The notes under the pieces are model-generated. The model saw only the letters and a list, made by a program, of their open reading frames with translations, had not been told where the DNA came from and searched no databases. 64,000 nucleotides of DNA from Hsuehochloa calcarea (taxonomy: Eukaryota; Streptophyta; Magnoliopsida; Poales; Poaceae): positions 12,087,763-12,151,762 of the forward strand of contig CM070601.1 in assembly GCA_036346395.1 (NCBI GenBank), given 5' to 3'. How positions within the stretch are numbered: the first letter of the stretch is position 1; the number at the start of each line of letters is the position of its first letter. Positions 12,548 to 24,640 of the stretch are shown here, one piece after another. The position numbers and the translations under genes are program-made.

Positions 12548-12955
12548 TCAAGTTATTGAAAGTCTCTTTAAGGTCAAGCATATGGTCGCGGAGTTGACAC
12601 TTTTCACTACCAAGTCATCAACGTAGGCTTCCAAATTTCGACCTATTTGTGGGTTGAAGGTTTTCTGTATTAATCTTTGAAAAGTGGCACCAGTATTTTT
12701 GAGATCAAAGGGCATCTTTACATAACAGTAAGTGCCAAATGGAGTGATGAAGGAAGTTTTCTCTTCATCTTCTTTACTCATACTAATCTGGTGGTACCCT
12801 GAGTAGGCATCTAAAAAACTTAATAACTCACACCCAGAGGTAGATTCTACAAGTTGATCAATGCGAGGAAGGGGAAAATCGTCCTTCCGACAAGCTTTAT
12901 TAAGATCTGTGAAGTCTATACACATCCTCCATTTCCCATTACTCTTCCTAACCAT
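12548..12955 (-). pseudogene. Gypsy reverse transcriptase fragment (135 codons open)
   Basis: This is the best preserved piece of the element. It runs MVRKSNGKWRMCIDFTDLNK, then PLPRIDQLVESTSGCELLSF, LDAYSGYHQI, FGTYCYVKMPF, TFQRLI and the catalytic YVDDLVVKS. The YVDD box and the first Asp (FLDAYSGYHQ) are intact. The frame is lost after the YVDD region; a further piece (frame at 12375-12581) continues as thumb-like sequence (NLRRHNLKLNSEKCVFG). Upstream motif-A context is cut at 12955. Confidence 0.9.
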
Positions 12956-13856
12956 TACGAGTTTAGCGAGCCACTGAGGTGATGTACTTCACGAATAAAT
13001 CCGACCTTTAAGAGCTTGTCAATCTCGGTGGATGGCGTCCTTCGGTCGGTCGCGAAGCGTCGAGCTACCTTGGCCGGATGTTTGTCGGTGGGCGCTAGCT
13101 TTGTGCTCGATCACCATACAGGGACTCGGGCATGTCGGATGGTTGCCATGCGAATACATCCTTGTTTGCTCGGAGGAAGGAGATGGCGACTCTTCCTATT
13201 TAGGATTGAGTCTGCTCGTCGGCACCTTTGGTGAGGATCCACCATCATTGCTTGTTCCACGAAGGCGCGCCTTTGTCGAGTAGAACCTCTTTGAGTGCAG
13301 TCGGATGGTTTGGGCGTTATCTTGGAGTGCAGGTGCTTGACTGCGCAGGATGATGAGTCGAAATTTACGGTGGTAACTCATCGACCGTTCTAAACAACCG
13401 ATCACATCGTATGCCATTTTGCGATCTCCACGAACCATGATTACCTTTTGGTCTGGCATTTTCAAACTTTGATACGTAGTGCGTGGCTATCAAAATTTCG
13501 CTAATCTTAGGACGACCAAAATTCCATTATATGCGGTTTGAAATCAACCACATCAAATGAAATTTTTCCGTTCGGAAGTTATCGGAGCTTCGAGCGTGGC
13601 CAAATAAGGATACTTGTCCTATCGGTTTGGCGGTAGAACCGGGAACTATGCCATGAAAGGCGTATTTGCGGTTTTACTTTTGATCAGGAACTGCATATCT
13701 TCTAAAGCTCCGAAAATAAGATATTTAAGAGCTACCACCGTCTATCAAAACTCGATTGGCTTTGCAATTATTAATAGTAGGTTCTACGATAATAGGGAAC
13801 CTACGGTCGAGTTGATGAGGCGAGGCAATCTTCTTTCTTTGAAGGAGATCACGGTA

Positions 13857-16230
13857 TCAGACCACCATGATGGTTTGGTGATGAGCGAAGGTTCCGATAG
13901 GTTGACCTCTCGCTCCATGGCTTTCGGATGGCGGCGTGAGTCGTATGAAGAAGAACCTCAGAAGATCATATTGGCCGTCGGCGAGGCTCACGGTACTCCA
14001 TCTCTTCGTCGCCATCCTTGTCCTTTTTGGAACTTGTTTCCCCCAACTCCTGGATTGCGGGAAGTGGGCCTTTACCTGCATAGAAATCCTCCAGCTTCTT
14101 TTGCCAAACACGACATGTGCGCAAGTCATGCCACACTGTTGGTGAAGTGGACACCACTTCTTGCCTTTATTATGGCCATCGGTCGGAACTTTGGTTTTGC
14201 CCGGCCAGGTATAGTCCTTCTTACCCTTGAGCGGTTTATCGGAACCGCTAGGACTTCTTTGGTGCCCGTTTTGCGGTGCTTCTTCTTCTTGGAAACCTTC
14301 TTAGGATTCTTTTCTGACTTCTCAAGGCCAGGTTGAGGGATTTTCTCTTTTCGATCAATGGCTTGATCCATTCAACCGCCTCACTAGCGGCGCATACTTA
14401 TCGACCATGTCAAAGAGTTGGCGGTTGTTCGTGGAGGATTCATAGCGATGTCGCCGTAAACCGCCGATTCCTTAAACACGCTTGAATGCGAATCACGGAA
14501 GATTCTCGCAATTTACGGAATAAATTTGAACTGGTGAACCTCTTGATGTCTTGTGGAGAGTTTCCTTTGGTTCTTGCCGAGTTCGATGGAGATCATCCTC
14601 CTTTCGAGCGATCGTCGTACCTAGAAATTCACAATCAACGGATCGCGAGTGTTCCCAAGTATAAATAGATCCGGCCAGGTTGGTTAAGCAACCAAGGCCG
14701 GGCGATCCTTCGAAGCAAGTGGGCAAATAATTAGCCATCACGTTTTGATCACCACCGGTGCTCGATGGCGGTGGTGTATATCTGGAGAAACTCTAATGGA
14801 TTTTGAGATCCATCGAATTTATCAAGTTGGCGGTCGGAACCCATTAGGCCAGCGTGCGACTTGGAGCCACTGCGAAAAGGCTCGACAACACATGGCGATT
14901 CATAGCGCCTTCTTGGAAAGGTGTTGGATTAGGATCGATGGGAGATCGGTTTCTTCTATTTGAGCAGAGGCTCCGTCGTCCGATCCGTCGTGGGCGTTAT
15001 CATGGCGCTTTGACCATTAGCATGGTTCGGATGATGGCGGAGATCATCGGGCCAATCAGTGCTCTCCTTGGCTGGGGAAGAGGCGTTGTTGAAACAACCT
15101 TCTTCCTTCATGACCTCTCGGTCGGAATCGCCGAGAGGTCTAGGTGCCGATGGATGACCATGCTGCCCTCTGCGAGGAGGCGTTGAGATGAAGTCACCGT
15201 TAGACTTTGCGACATCCCTTGCCCCACTGCGCTTGCGTGCGTTGCGGTTCGTTGAAGAATTTCCGATACTGCTCCACCAATTGGGTAAAGCCGGAGCTTG
15301 ACCCGAGCGGTCGATGTTATTAAGAATATTTTGGATCGACACAAGTTACGAAATGTTCTGCGAAGGTCTCGGAGGATTCATCGAAGATGTTGGTGTTCGG
15401 AGACCGAAGTTCCTCTGGACCTTTGGCTAACCCCGTCATACTGTCATCCTTGGTGAAATTTGCACCAGCGTATTAGGCGATGGGCGTCCATCGGCTCCGT
15501 TACCTCCGGTAGGTGGTGCTTGATTGCCGCGCCATCTCCATTAGCGGTGGTGGCGGCGGGGTGTCGCGAGGCTGTGGTGGCATCACGATCGGCATTTCGA
15601 TCGTGTTGACCTCATGCTTCCGACAGCGATCTTACGAGAGCTTCCCTTGTGACTAGCGGAGAACTTCACGGTGCTTCTACGAGACTTCCACGATGGAGCC
15701 GGTCGGAGATGAGAACCTCTGAGGTCTTCGTGGCGAGCTCGGCTGATTGGCGGATTGCCGTCGGATCTGAGTCTTATCGTCCTCGCTCGGTCCATTACGG
15801 TGAGGTCTCATCGACTACCGTTACGGATGCGGTTGGTCCACTGGAATTTCGAGCCGTTGGTGAATACACATCGACCATGATTGTGTCAAGGATATATTGA
15901 CCCTCGGGTTGTGGGTGAGGTATTGTCACCTTTTTAGCCGTCGAAGCCGATCTTGGAAAAACATTCGGACGTCCGGCCCGGTCGGAACAACCGTTCCTCG
16001 AAGCGCCTCTTGGCGCAGCGGTTATATCTTCATCCATCGCTCAAGTTATTTGTCGTCGGCGACGTCGCGAACTCATCGGAGGAGGGCGAAGATTCCCCAT
16101 GTTGCATGGCTTGGATGCGAGCTTCCATATCAAGGTTGGAGTAGTCATCCAAGTCGAACCGTTTTCCTCATCCCAAGTTCTGCCATACTTGTAATTCACG
16201 AAAAATGGAGAAAGCGGATGAGTTGAACAA
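13857..16230 (-). pseudogene. Gypsy gag remnants
   Basis: Several minus-strand pieces match grass gypsy gag. A capsid part is at 14741-14493 (MANYLPTCFEGS, GSIYTWE, EDDLHRTRQEPKETL). A nucleocapsid-side part lies at 14371-14126 and 14157-13966 (HDLRTCRVWQKKLEDFYAG). N-terminal and low-complexity parts lie at 16037-14956. Frameshifts separate all pieces, and no continuous gag frame survives. Confidence 0.7.
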
Positions 16231-16280
16231 AGAACCTTTTTAGAAGTTTTGCACTATCTACCCCACTTGACGGCGCCCGG

Positions 16281-16433
16281 TGTCGGCGATCAAATCGCCG
16301 ATCTTATGAATATATAAATGAAAAGAAAAAATGTGCGTGACTTGTGGATCGACTTGCTCTTTATTGCTATGAACTCCAAACACGAGTGTATCTAAAAACA
16401 CAACACTTTGCTAAGTCTTGCTTCGATGTCATT
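16281..16433 (-). mobile_element. Partial LTR of the gypsy element
   Basis: On the plus strand it starts TGTCGGCGATCAAATCGCC. This is nearly identical for its first 40 bp to the solo LTR beginning at 21188, and both share CTCTTTATTGCT further in. Read on the minus strand it ends in CGACA next to a GGCGCC-containing primer-binding-like site. About 150 bp survive before minisatellite block 3, against 658 bp in the solo copy. Confidence 0.7.
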
Positions 16434-16537
16434 CGACCACGTGTTCTAGTCGATGCTCCTTCCGACCACGTGTAGTCAAACCTCTTTTTGACCAAGCATA
16501 GTCGAACCTCCTTCCGACCACGTTTAGTTGAACCGGT
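16434..16537. repeat. 26-bp minisatellite, block 3
   Basis: Three to four units matching blocks 1 and 2. A segment at 16452-16501 repeats the last 50 bp of block 2 almost exactly, so the gypsy element is flanked by a long direct duplication of the array rather than by a plain 5-bp target site. Confidence 0.7.
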
Positions 16538-17600
16538 GAGTAGTAACCGAAACTTTCGCATACGAACTTGAAATTGAATTTTCTCTTCCAACAGAAATAG
16601 TTTAGGCTGTAACTTTCACATACGAACTTGAAATTGAATAATTTTTATTTTCAAATTCATATCAAATGATAATATACCTTATGTATTATTTCATAATTTT
16701 TGAAGACTTTTGGAATTTTAGTGTTTATTCGGTGTTTTCGCTTTGTGGGTACTTATCGTTAGATGACGATGATTCGGGAGTGCAACGGAGTTGATCACGT
16801 GAATGTCCAGAGTACCAGCAAACAAAGTCAAGCACTCATTCCATTGATGCATGTTGATCCTATTACATTCAAAAATTATTATCTTGTTTTGCAACTATAT
16901 GTATGCATGCTTTATTTGTCAAATTATATTTGCGATTAGAACTAGTTAATCCTATTGCATTAATTCCCTAAAAGTATTCATCCCCTGCTACTAGCCTAAG
17001 TTAATAATTCTGCTAGTGAATTAGAGCCTGGTGAATAATATATGGTTTATTTATATTTATTTGGTGTCATGCTTAGCAATGCTTAGCTTCCGGTAGATTG
17101 TGCGGTTGTTGACTTTGTTGATGACCCTGATCACCATTAATCATTTTTATTATGTTATATCCAGCACCCTGTGCTATTATATGAAAAACTAAAAATGAAA
17201 ATAAAACGATTTGGACTTGGGCAAATGGTTGTTGATGTGGTTATTGGGTGTGTGGCTCGTGCCCGAGTCAACAAGGAGCGGACATCTTGTCCCACCGAAC
17301 CAAGCATATTACGTGCATACACGTGAGGGACATATGAGACCCCTCTTGACTTAGTACTTTGGCGTGTGTTAGCTCAGAGTCGCAAGTGGTAGTTGTTAGG
17401 AGAAAAATATTCTGTTGTTAACGGTAATGTGCGGGCAGGGCCCTTTTAAGTTCCCTAGCCCGAGGGGAATCGGCAATGCGTGGCATGACCCAGTGCGGTC
17501 TTTAAGGTCTGAAAAGGTGGGGTGTCGCGATGTTGACTCCCTCATGTGGTTACCTGTAGACACAAAAACAAATAGTATCGAAATACGTGATTAGCATAAT
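16538..17600. mobile_element. Gypsy LTR-like sequence (right part)
   Basis: AT-rich with a few GC tracts. It has the feel of the distal part of a long Del/Tekay-type LTR: a GATGACGATGATTCGGGAG-type tract near 16770, then a moderately GC-rich end with GTCGCGATGTTGACTCCC near 17522-17541. It resumes where the minisatellite of the 3183-5657 sequence leaves off, so I read both as one LTR split by insertions. An internal direct repeat of about 33 bp (CATACGAACTTGAAATTGAA) lies at 16558-16639. Confidence 0.35.
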
Positions 17601-17605
17601 GTAAG

Positions 17606-20450
17606 TTGTGCATTAATTTATATTTACATGACATGACTGGTATTTATAAGAATAAATATCTACTAGCGGGCCCTCCTTGGGCGTACCCCATGTGTGGCTC
17701 CTCGCATTGTCCGGGGCAGCTGCGGGCGCTGGTACAAGTAAGTCAAAGACTCAGGCGGCCGAGGCACTCTACCGGTGTGAGTAACCTGAGGGGATGTGGT
17801 GAGAGGGTGTTGCATCAGCTGGCTTGCTCTGGGCGCACCGTGCAGCTGTGAAACCCCCCACAGAGACTTGGCTGCTCTCGTCGTGAGAAGGCCCACCGCC
17901 ACCCTGGTCAAAATCGATGTCCCCGGAACGTAACTCCTCGTGCAAAACCGCGAAATAATACGTTGTGTATGTCAACATGGCGAAAATGATGAAATAGTAC
18001 ATAGTGCATGCAAACAAGATAGACATATCTCATTGCACGAAGGCAGCGGATCGCTTCGCGTACTCGTGCCGCGTTTACGGTGGAACTCAGGATCCTGACT
18101 CCCAAAGGGGTGTACGAGCCGTGAAATAATACGTTGTGTATGTCAACATGGCGAAAATGATGAAATAGTATATTGTGCATGCAAACAAGATAGACATACC
18201 TTGTTGCACGAAGGCAGCGGATCGCTTCGCGTACTCGTGCCGCGTTTACGAGTGGAACTCAGGATATATCAGAGAAAGAGAAAATTGCCGTTAATTACTA
18301 GTGTAGTAGAAAAAAACAACCAGACGTGAGTGTTTCATGCTAACCTGTGAACTATGCCGGGGGTACTTCCAACACGATGCCACGAGGACCCGCCCACAAC
18401 GTCTAGGTGAGGAGGCATGGGCGTGACGCACTGTGGGTCATCCCTTGTCCACGCACAGGTGGGTCCACCACCTCCCTCGGCTTAAGGTAGGATGCCAGCT
18501 CGATGTCTCGTCTCATCTTCTCGACGAACTGATCCATGACTCCTCTGATATCCTGCGCTGTCATGCTGAAGCGCTCTCCGAGCGTCATACGACGTATGGA
18601 GGTCGCCAACTTGTGCATCTCCCAATGTAGATCGACATGTACACGTAATTAACAAGTAAGGAACTAAAAAATTGCGAAGCAAATAATATATACGGACCGT
18701 TCAATACATACCACGCGATGGAATGCGGAGTCCAGCTGGGTGTGGTACGTGTCAGACATCGAGGCCTAATGTCGTGGTGGGTCGTCTATGACCCTAACAC
18801 AGTGAACCCTCATCTGACTGGAGTACCACTCGATGTACTCGTCATACGTCCTGGGGTCCTAGGAAGCATCCTCCTGGACGACGTCATCCAAGGTGCAGAG
18901 CCACCGCTGAACCCAAGGGAACATCCTGTTCGTCCAGGATGTCGTAGTAGGGACTCCCTTCCTAGTGTACATGTGGAAGGCAAAACGATTGTTTCATAGG
19001 TATGTAAGGCAAATGATATGACAGAAATAAAACATGAACTTACCCATGGACGTTCGGCGCCACCCGTTGCCCCTAGGGGACTGGTACTTCCTATTGTAGA
19101 CCGAACTGGCGCATCACCCGATGCACATGGTACTCCTCAACGAATACATCATGCACCATGCACCTCCGCGTGTACTAGTATGCCTGGTCTCACGGACACA
19201 GGCTCGATAGGGCTCGGGGTGTGTGCACGTACACCCTGTCGGAGTGTATGGTGTCCAAATGACGCGGTCATCCGTCAACTGATCGAACATCGCAACGTAG
19301 TACAGGTAGGACGCGTGTGTAGTGATCGCAGTAAAGGTGACCAATCGAATGGAACAACATAAAACTTACCCGTCGGCGACACCATACTGTACCCATGAAT
19401 CGCCGATCCACGATGTCAGCAGCGACGTACATGGTGATTGTGTAGGCACCCAGGTCCAGTTTTGGTCGTCAGATCTAGAAACGCTTGAAGGACCACAACT
19501 GAAGAAGTAGATGGCATCCGAGAGGATGGAGCTATCCCAAACCTGGTGGGACACGTCACACACAGCACCGCCGGGCCCCAGGCATAGGGCTAGATCTCCT
19601 TCACCTCCCAGTCCGTCAGCTGGCGTGTGTACCGGATGAAGTGCTTGTCGACGCTGTCGCCGTGGGACCCTAGGAACATCACCCACCCAAACAACCACAA
19701 CAAGTAGACCTCAAAATACGTTCTCACCATTTACTCGGGTGCGTGCTCTGCCATATGCTCCAGCTGGAAGAAGACAGATAAACATCAGTAAGTTGCACAA
19801 AGCAATTGAAGCGGAAGGACAAGAGTTACAAAAGCTTACGTAGAACTGACAGATCCACTATTGTGACGCCCCGTGTGTGCTGTTGAATTCCCTGTAGCTG
19901 TTGTTGGGCGGTAGCACCTCGTGGAACATTGCGAGGAACTCAATGCGCTACTTAGCCGGGACGTCACGCGCCGCTAGGGGGAATCCCATGCAGGGAAACC
20001 CAGTTAGGAAGGCCACGTCTGGAAGTGCCGGCGCCCATCTCCCATCACAGGAGGTGAAACGTGTGCGTCTCCAACATCCATCGATTAACCAATGCTGCCC
20101 AGAGGCATCGGTCATACAGAAAGCACCTCGACATATTACCACCACCCGCGCGGTCCTAGTCGTCCTCCCACGTCGCCTCCACCATCCTCGCTAGTAGAAG
20201 GAGGTCTGCCGCTCCCAACCTACGTTGAAATAATTAAGAACAAGCGTGAGTCCACCTAAATTAGTCAGACTACAAATTGAGCACACGAAGGTCAAACTGC
20301 ATGTACCTTGGAACCCAAGGTGGGTCCACCCTCCATGCCCTCATGGGCATGCGCACTCGCAACGCGTCAAACTCAATCGCCGCCTCGGTCAAGCAACTCG
20401 TACAGCCATTGCACAGCGCATCCTAGGCCTGTCGTACCTGAAAATTCAGT
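17606..20450 (-). pseudogene. Plant mobile domain (PMD, MAIL1-like) gene remnant
   Basis: Several minus-strand stretches match the aminotransferase-like plant mobile domain, also annotated as 'serine/threonine phosphatase 7 long form'. Around 20060-19920: PDVAFLTG, GFPLAARDVPA and then FLAMFHEVLPPNNSYREF. Around 19700-19620: LGSHGDSVDKHFIRYTRQL and YAWGPA. Around 19290-19080: VIWTPYT and VHDVFVEEYHVHRVMRQFG. A helical tail follows at 18618-18403 (QFVEKMRRDIELASYL). Stops and frameshifts break it. PMD genes often travel in Mutator-like or gypsy elements; I did not find terminal repeats here. The 17606-17910 part is assigned only by position. Confidence 0.7.
17952..18265. repeat. Two-copy tandem duplication (about 142 bp, 29-bp spacer)
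   Basis: Copy 1 at 17952-18093 and copy 2 at 18123-18265 both start GAAATAATACGTTGTGTATG and end GGAACTCAGGAT. They differ at only a few positions. They sit in the 3' part of the PMD remnant. Confidence 0.9.
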
Positions 20451-20559
20451 GCATATGTTGTAAATACTACAAAATATATAACAAAAGTAATGAGAAGCGA
20501 CATATCTAATTAATTCAATTATTGCATGATTAGCGACACATAGGAAACTGATATGCACA

Positions 20560-20930
20560 TATCTGTATCGTCATATAAAATTTTATAGGTATCTTGCCGT
20601 GTAAAGATGGAAAGAAAATTAAGTTTACAATATTTTAATTGTCGTTTACATTCCCTATTTAGTTACTCTGGAATTTTCATAGTATTTTTGAAGGTACCTT
20701 GTATCTTCGTTGTTTGCAAATTATGTAGTGTGCATGAATGGAAACCAAAATTAAGTTCGGATACACACCCTGTTTAGCTACTTTGTAATTTTTACAGAGT
20801 TTTAATAGGTATCTCGCTACTTTCGTTGTTTAAAAAGTGTCTCCATTATTTATGGAAACAAAAGTTAGGTTCACAATATTTTAATTCAGCTCTACATACC
20901 CGATGTACCTACTTTGGATTTGTTCCAAAT
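20560..20930. repeat. Three diverged tandem units of about 120-125 bp
   Basis: Units begin near 20585, 20690 and 20808 with (A)GGTA(T/C)CTTG or (A)GGTATCTCG, followed by GTTGTTT and an AAATTAAG(T)TT module, and close with CCCTNTTTAG-type sequence. Identity is clearly partial. The surrounding 20460-21187 is otherwise plain AT-rich DNA with no gene. Confidence 0.5.
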
Positions 20931-21187
20931 CGTATGAGTACGAGTATGAGTAAAAATTAAAACTAACAAAGTTTTCTTAGTATTTTTACGTATTTGTTCT
21001 AAATCGTATGAGTACCGCAACATAAATAATATCTATACAATAAACTAAACTATACACAGCTAAAATGATGTACTATATCAAACAGCAATATAGCTAGAAT
21101 TATCTAATCCATTGAATTCTATGTCGCTATTTTTATTTGCTAACCTACAAGGTTTTGAATTTAGTTACAAAGTTGCAAGAACATTTA

Positions 21188-21845
21188 TGTCGACGATCAA
21201 ATCGCCGATCTTATGAATATATGAATGAAAAGAGGAAAATGGCGCGTATCTTCTAGAAAGTAGTGAGACTGCTCTTTATTGCTTTGAACTGGCTATTACA
21301 ATGAGTGTATATAACTTTGACTAAAGACTAATTCGGGAGCAAAAGGCTCTTTCGAGAGTGTATCCCCAATGATCTTCACTGTTATGGCCTCTTTAACTTC
21401 AGTCCGCATTCCTCCTTATGTAGTTGATGAAGGGTTGGCAGTTGTCTCTGGAGGAGACGCATGTTCGGGAAGCAACGCGTCTGGTCGAAGAGAGGCGTCA
21501 GTTGATAATGTGTCAACTGTCGTACGGTTATATGTCAGTGAGCCATTAACCGTATTTCTTTGTCTTAGAGTTACGTATCGTCGTGTGGTATGAGATATAA
21601 AGCACATGTCCCATTCTTCACACGGTAGGGGATATATCTGATGCTAGGTCCAGATATCAGTTCAAGGTTTTGAGAGCTTTTGACTGGTCGGGGACAAGGT
21701 TGGGAACCTTCTCTGACCAGGTTAAATATTGAGTAACCTCTGGAATCCTCACGACCAGTAAGGTCGTTAGCCTTAAGGGTTACGACCACGAAGACGTATG
21801 GTCCCTTATTTATTAAATAATAAATAGAGGTTTTAATCCTCATCA
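21188..21845 (-). mobile_element. Gypsy-type solo LTR with target-site duplication
   Basis: Plus-strand edges are TGTCGACG and CATCA, flanked by perfect ATTTA repeats at 21183-21187 and 21846-21850. Its first 40 bp match the LTR piece of the gypsy element at 16281, so it is a relative in the same (minus) orientation. It contains CGACCA and CTGACCAGG motifs in its right half. No second LTR or internal domain adjoins it. Confidence 0.85.
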
Positions 21846-21989
21846 ATTTACCTAAAAGATGTGCGACTAGATTTGCTCCCCTGTTTCTCTCTCATCCACC
21901 AGGAACCGGTAGGGCTTCGCTACGTCTCTTCTCCCCTATCCTCTGCTCTTTTTCCCTCTCTCTCATCTTTTTTTGGAATTAAAATAACT

Positions 21990-22250
21990 TTCCACGGGTT
22001 CCTGCCACCATTTCAACAGGCGATTTGCACACTCTTCGATGCAAATCGCTAGTTGAAATGGCAACAAGGAGTTAGAACGACGACTGTCCATAAATATGTT
22101 TCTGTCGCGAGTTGAAATAGCGATAGGAGCCTATCACCATTTCAAATGACGACTAACACCTATTTTGTAAAAAAAAATTGACTATTTTTTGTAATTATAT
22201 TTTAAAATAATGTTATTTTAAAAAAATCAACAAACTTTTATATCTCATGT
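21990..22250. repeat. Unclassified repeat, inverted relative of 2551-2845
   Basis: Short GTTGAAATGGCGACA-like and CCATTTCAAATGACG motifs face each other, followed by AACACCTATTTT and an A/T-rich arm. The reverse complement resembles 2555-2700. It may be the terminal or subterminal part of a DNA transposon or an LTR-element fragment. Confidence 0.4.
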
Positions 22251-22289
22251 TAACTCTCACCTTATAATTCCTGCATGTTAAGTTCCGTA

Positions 22290-24640
22290 CAATCCATAGT
22301 AAGACTGGTACACACTCTATTTTTATGGGTTGTAAAGAGAACAGGGAAACAACTACATGTCACAATGGTGATGTTGAAGTCAAGCTAGAGAAAAAACTGC
22401 TATGATGCACCATTCCATGAGTAGAGGTAACTATGAAGTGCAATATGAAATAACCAAAAAATTGAAAAAATGAAGTTTGGTTTGAATTTGTTTTTTTGCC
22501 AAATTCAGAAAGTTTTCCCTATTTTTCGTTTTCCCTTTATGTCTTTCCGATTTCCCACACGAGTGCGCCTTCTCCCCTGTTCCCAGCCATATCGTGTCGT
22601 CGTGCCGTTCGCCCACCTACGCCGCCAGCTTCTCAACACGCCGCTCCCTCCCCTATCGCCTGCTCTCACATCGCCTTCGCGCCATCACCCTATCCTCCAG
22701 CAGCGCTAACTGCTCGACACGCCACCGTCACTCACCCCGTCGGCCACAGCGCCACCACCTCTGCCGGCTTTAAAACCCGCTCCCATGCCTCCTTCTTTCC
22801 CTTAAGCTTCACCACGACCCCTCAGTGCACCACCTTCATCCCCAACCCCAGCAGCCACCGCCAATCGTCGTCGCACCAACCACCCCCAGTGAGCCCTAAA
22901 CCCATCCATTGCCTCACTATTGCTCTCACCCACAGACTGTGTCACAGGTTCCACCTTGATACCCCAAACCGTTCCCCATCTGTAAGCACCCTATCCTAGT
23001 CGTTGGCTCGCTGTCACCTTACTCTCTCGTTGCGCCGCCCACGACCAATGGTTCCAGGCCGCCTCGGTGCTCCCCTAGCCCCACCAAGACCACCCCCGAG
23101 ACCCCCTCAAGCTCAAGCCCCGCCTAATTTGGCAAGAGCATGGCTGTAGAACTGCGTCCCGCTCCCTTGCCTCTGTCGTGCGCCATTGCTACTATCGACC
23201 CCTCCTCGAACCACTTCAGCTAGCGCAAAACCTAAAAATGAGTTGTGAGAGCCACAATGGTGCTCTCCGTACCACCCGACGCCACCGTAGTCACCGTCGC
23301 CGCTGTCGCCACCGACTCGGGTGCCATGGGAGCAAGCTCCCGGCTCCCTGGGCCAAGCGACTGTGAGCCGCTCTAGTGTGCTAAAAGGCTTGGCCCAGCT
23401 AGCCTTACAATCTATCTAGACATTTGGGTCGAGCCCAATACTAGTGAGTATTATGCAGGCTGACACTGTTCAAAGCCCAACCCGACTCAGCCCAACTCTG
23501 TTCACCGAGGCCCAACACTATGCAGACCAATACTCCTCCGCCCGAACCCAAAACTGTACAACATGAACCTTACTATGCATATGAACCTCACATTATTCAT
23601 ACCAGACCCGTTAAGACATAATATACCTATTTCAACCGTTTTGAGCCCGTAAAACCCATTTTCAACTCCGTTTGACCTAACCAAGCCCCCAATAAACCCC
23701 AACCACTCACACACCTCTCTTCTCAATTCTTTTTGAATTTATTTAATTATTTTTTTCCCAGCTCTCTCCTTGTTGAGCCCGAACTTATTTATTTTAACTT
23801 TCTTTTGCATTAGGCTCTAACTTCGTAAACCAAGCTCCAGAAGACATCGATCAAGACGCGGGAGAAGTTGAACCAATTGAAGACTTTGAACATGGAGGTA
23901 AATTGCATTCTTTGATCATATTAAGCCCACATTTCAATTATCAATATTATTAGTTTCATTGTCATATTTATGTAAATTATTTATTTAATGAAATAATAGT
24001 TTAGAATGCCATGATGAAAAGTTAGTACCTACCACCCACACACCCACCTGTTCTTTTATAGGCCGTATTCACCTTAAAAAATTTAAGGAATATAAAATAT
24101 TAATAAATATTCGATATTGTCACACAATGTTTCCCAAATATTGATAAGGATGATTGGCTGCACTTCAATAGATTTGGATGGGAGTTGAGGCTTGAGACCA
24201 TGGTGTTAGACAACCCAATAAACTCAAAAAAAAGTGAGTCGAAAGTGAGACCCCAAAGTTGGACAACCACGAGTTGGTTGAGAGTCAATCCCTCACTTGA
24301 GACAAGTAAGGACTAAAACCTTGTACCAAATAACAGTCACAGAAGTCGCTCAACCATTTGTTTGGTATATCCAGCTTAGCTTAGTACACTGGTCGTTCCG
24401 ATCGAATATCTATAGGAGGCACCTGCTCTTGTGGTATAGAACAGCCGTGGATTTGGGGTGGGACAGGAGTGGGTCTGTTAGGTCACTTTCTAGCCTACAC
24501 AATGGTAAGTCCACTCAGCGTCGGACCGCTAACTCCACTATTGGTCGGTGGTTTCCCGATAGTTGTTTGACTAAGAACCTACTGGGTAGAGATTAAAAAG
24601 GGATAAGTAGTGAAAATGCTTTATTATCTTGACTCGGTCA
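22290..24640. mobile_element. Gypsy LTR-like sequence
   Basis: AT-rich start, then a C-rich block with overlapping pseudo-frames (22470-23390). Next come an acidic GAAGTTGAACCAATTGAAGA tract near 23859 and a GC-balanced end (24300-24610). This profile is the one I associate with long Del/Tekay-type LTRs. No boundary or target-site duplication was fixed. Confidence 0.35.

Larger units (their letters stand above)
7413..16433 (-). mobile_element. Decayed Ty3/gypsy retrotransposon (minus strand)
   Basis: In minus-strand order I find an LTR piece (16433-16281), a GGCGCC-containing primer-binding-like site just inside it, gag remnants (about 16230-13860), reverse transcriptase (12955-12548), RNase H (11952-11755) and integrase (about 11150-10440). 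This is the gypsy order. The protein wording (KSNGKWRMCIDFTDLNKAC, WTMYFDGSLML) fits the Tat-like group of grass elements. Many frameshifts and small deletions break every gene, so it is long dead. The left LTR is not recognisable. The element splits a 26-bp minisatellite. Confidence 0.8.

Noticed and set aside
22496..22999. 167-codon C-rich frame (and similar ones at 36277-36819 and 43145-43450)
   Set aside because: These lie in the C-rich part of long gypsy-LTR-like sequences and are Pro/Ser/His-rich without domains.
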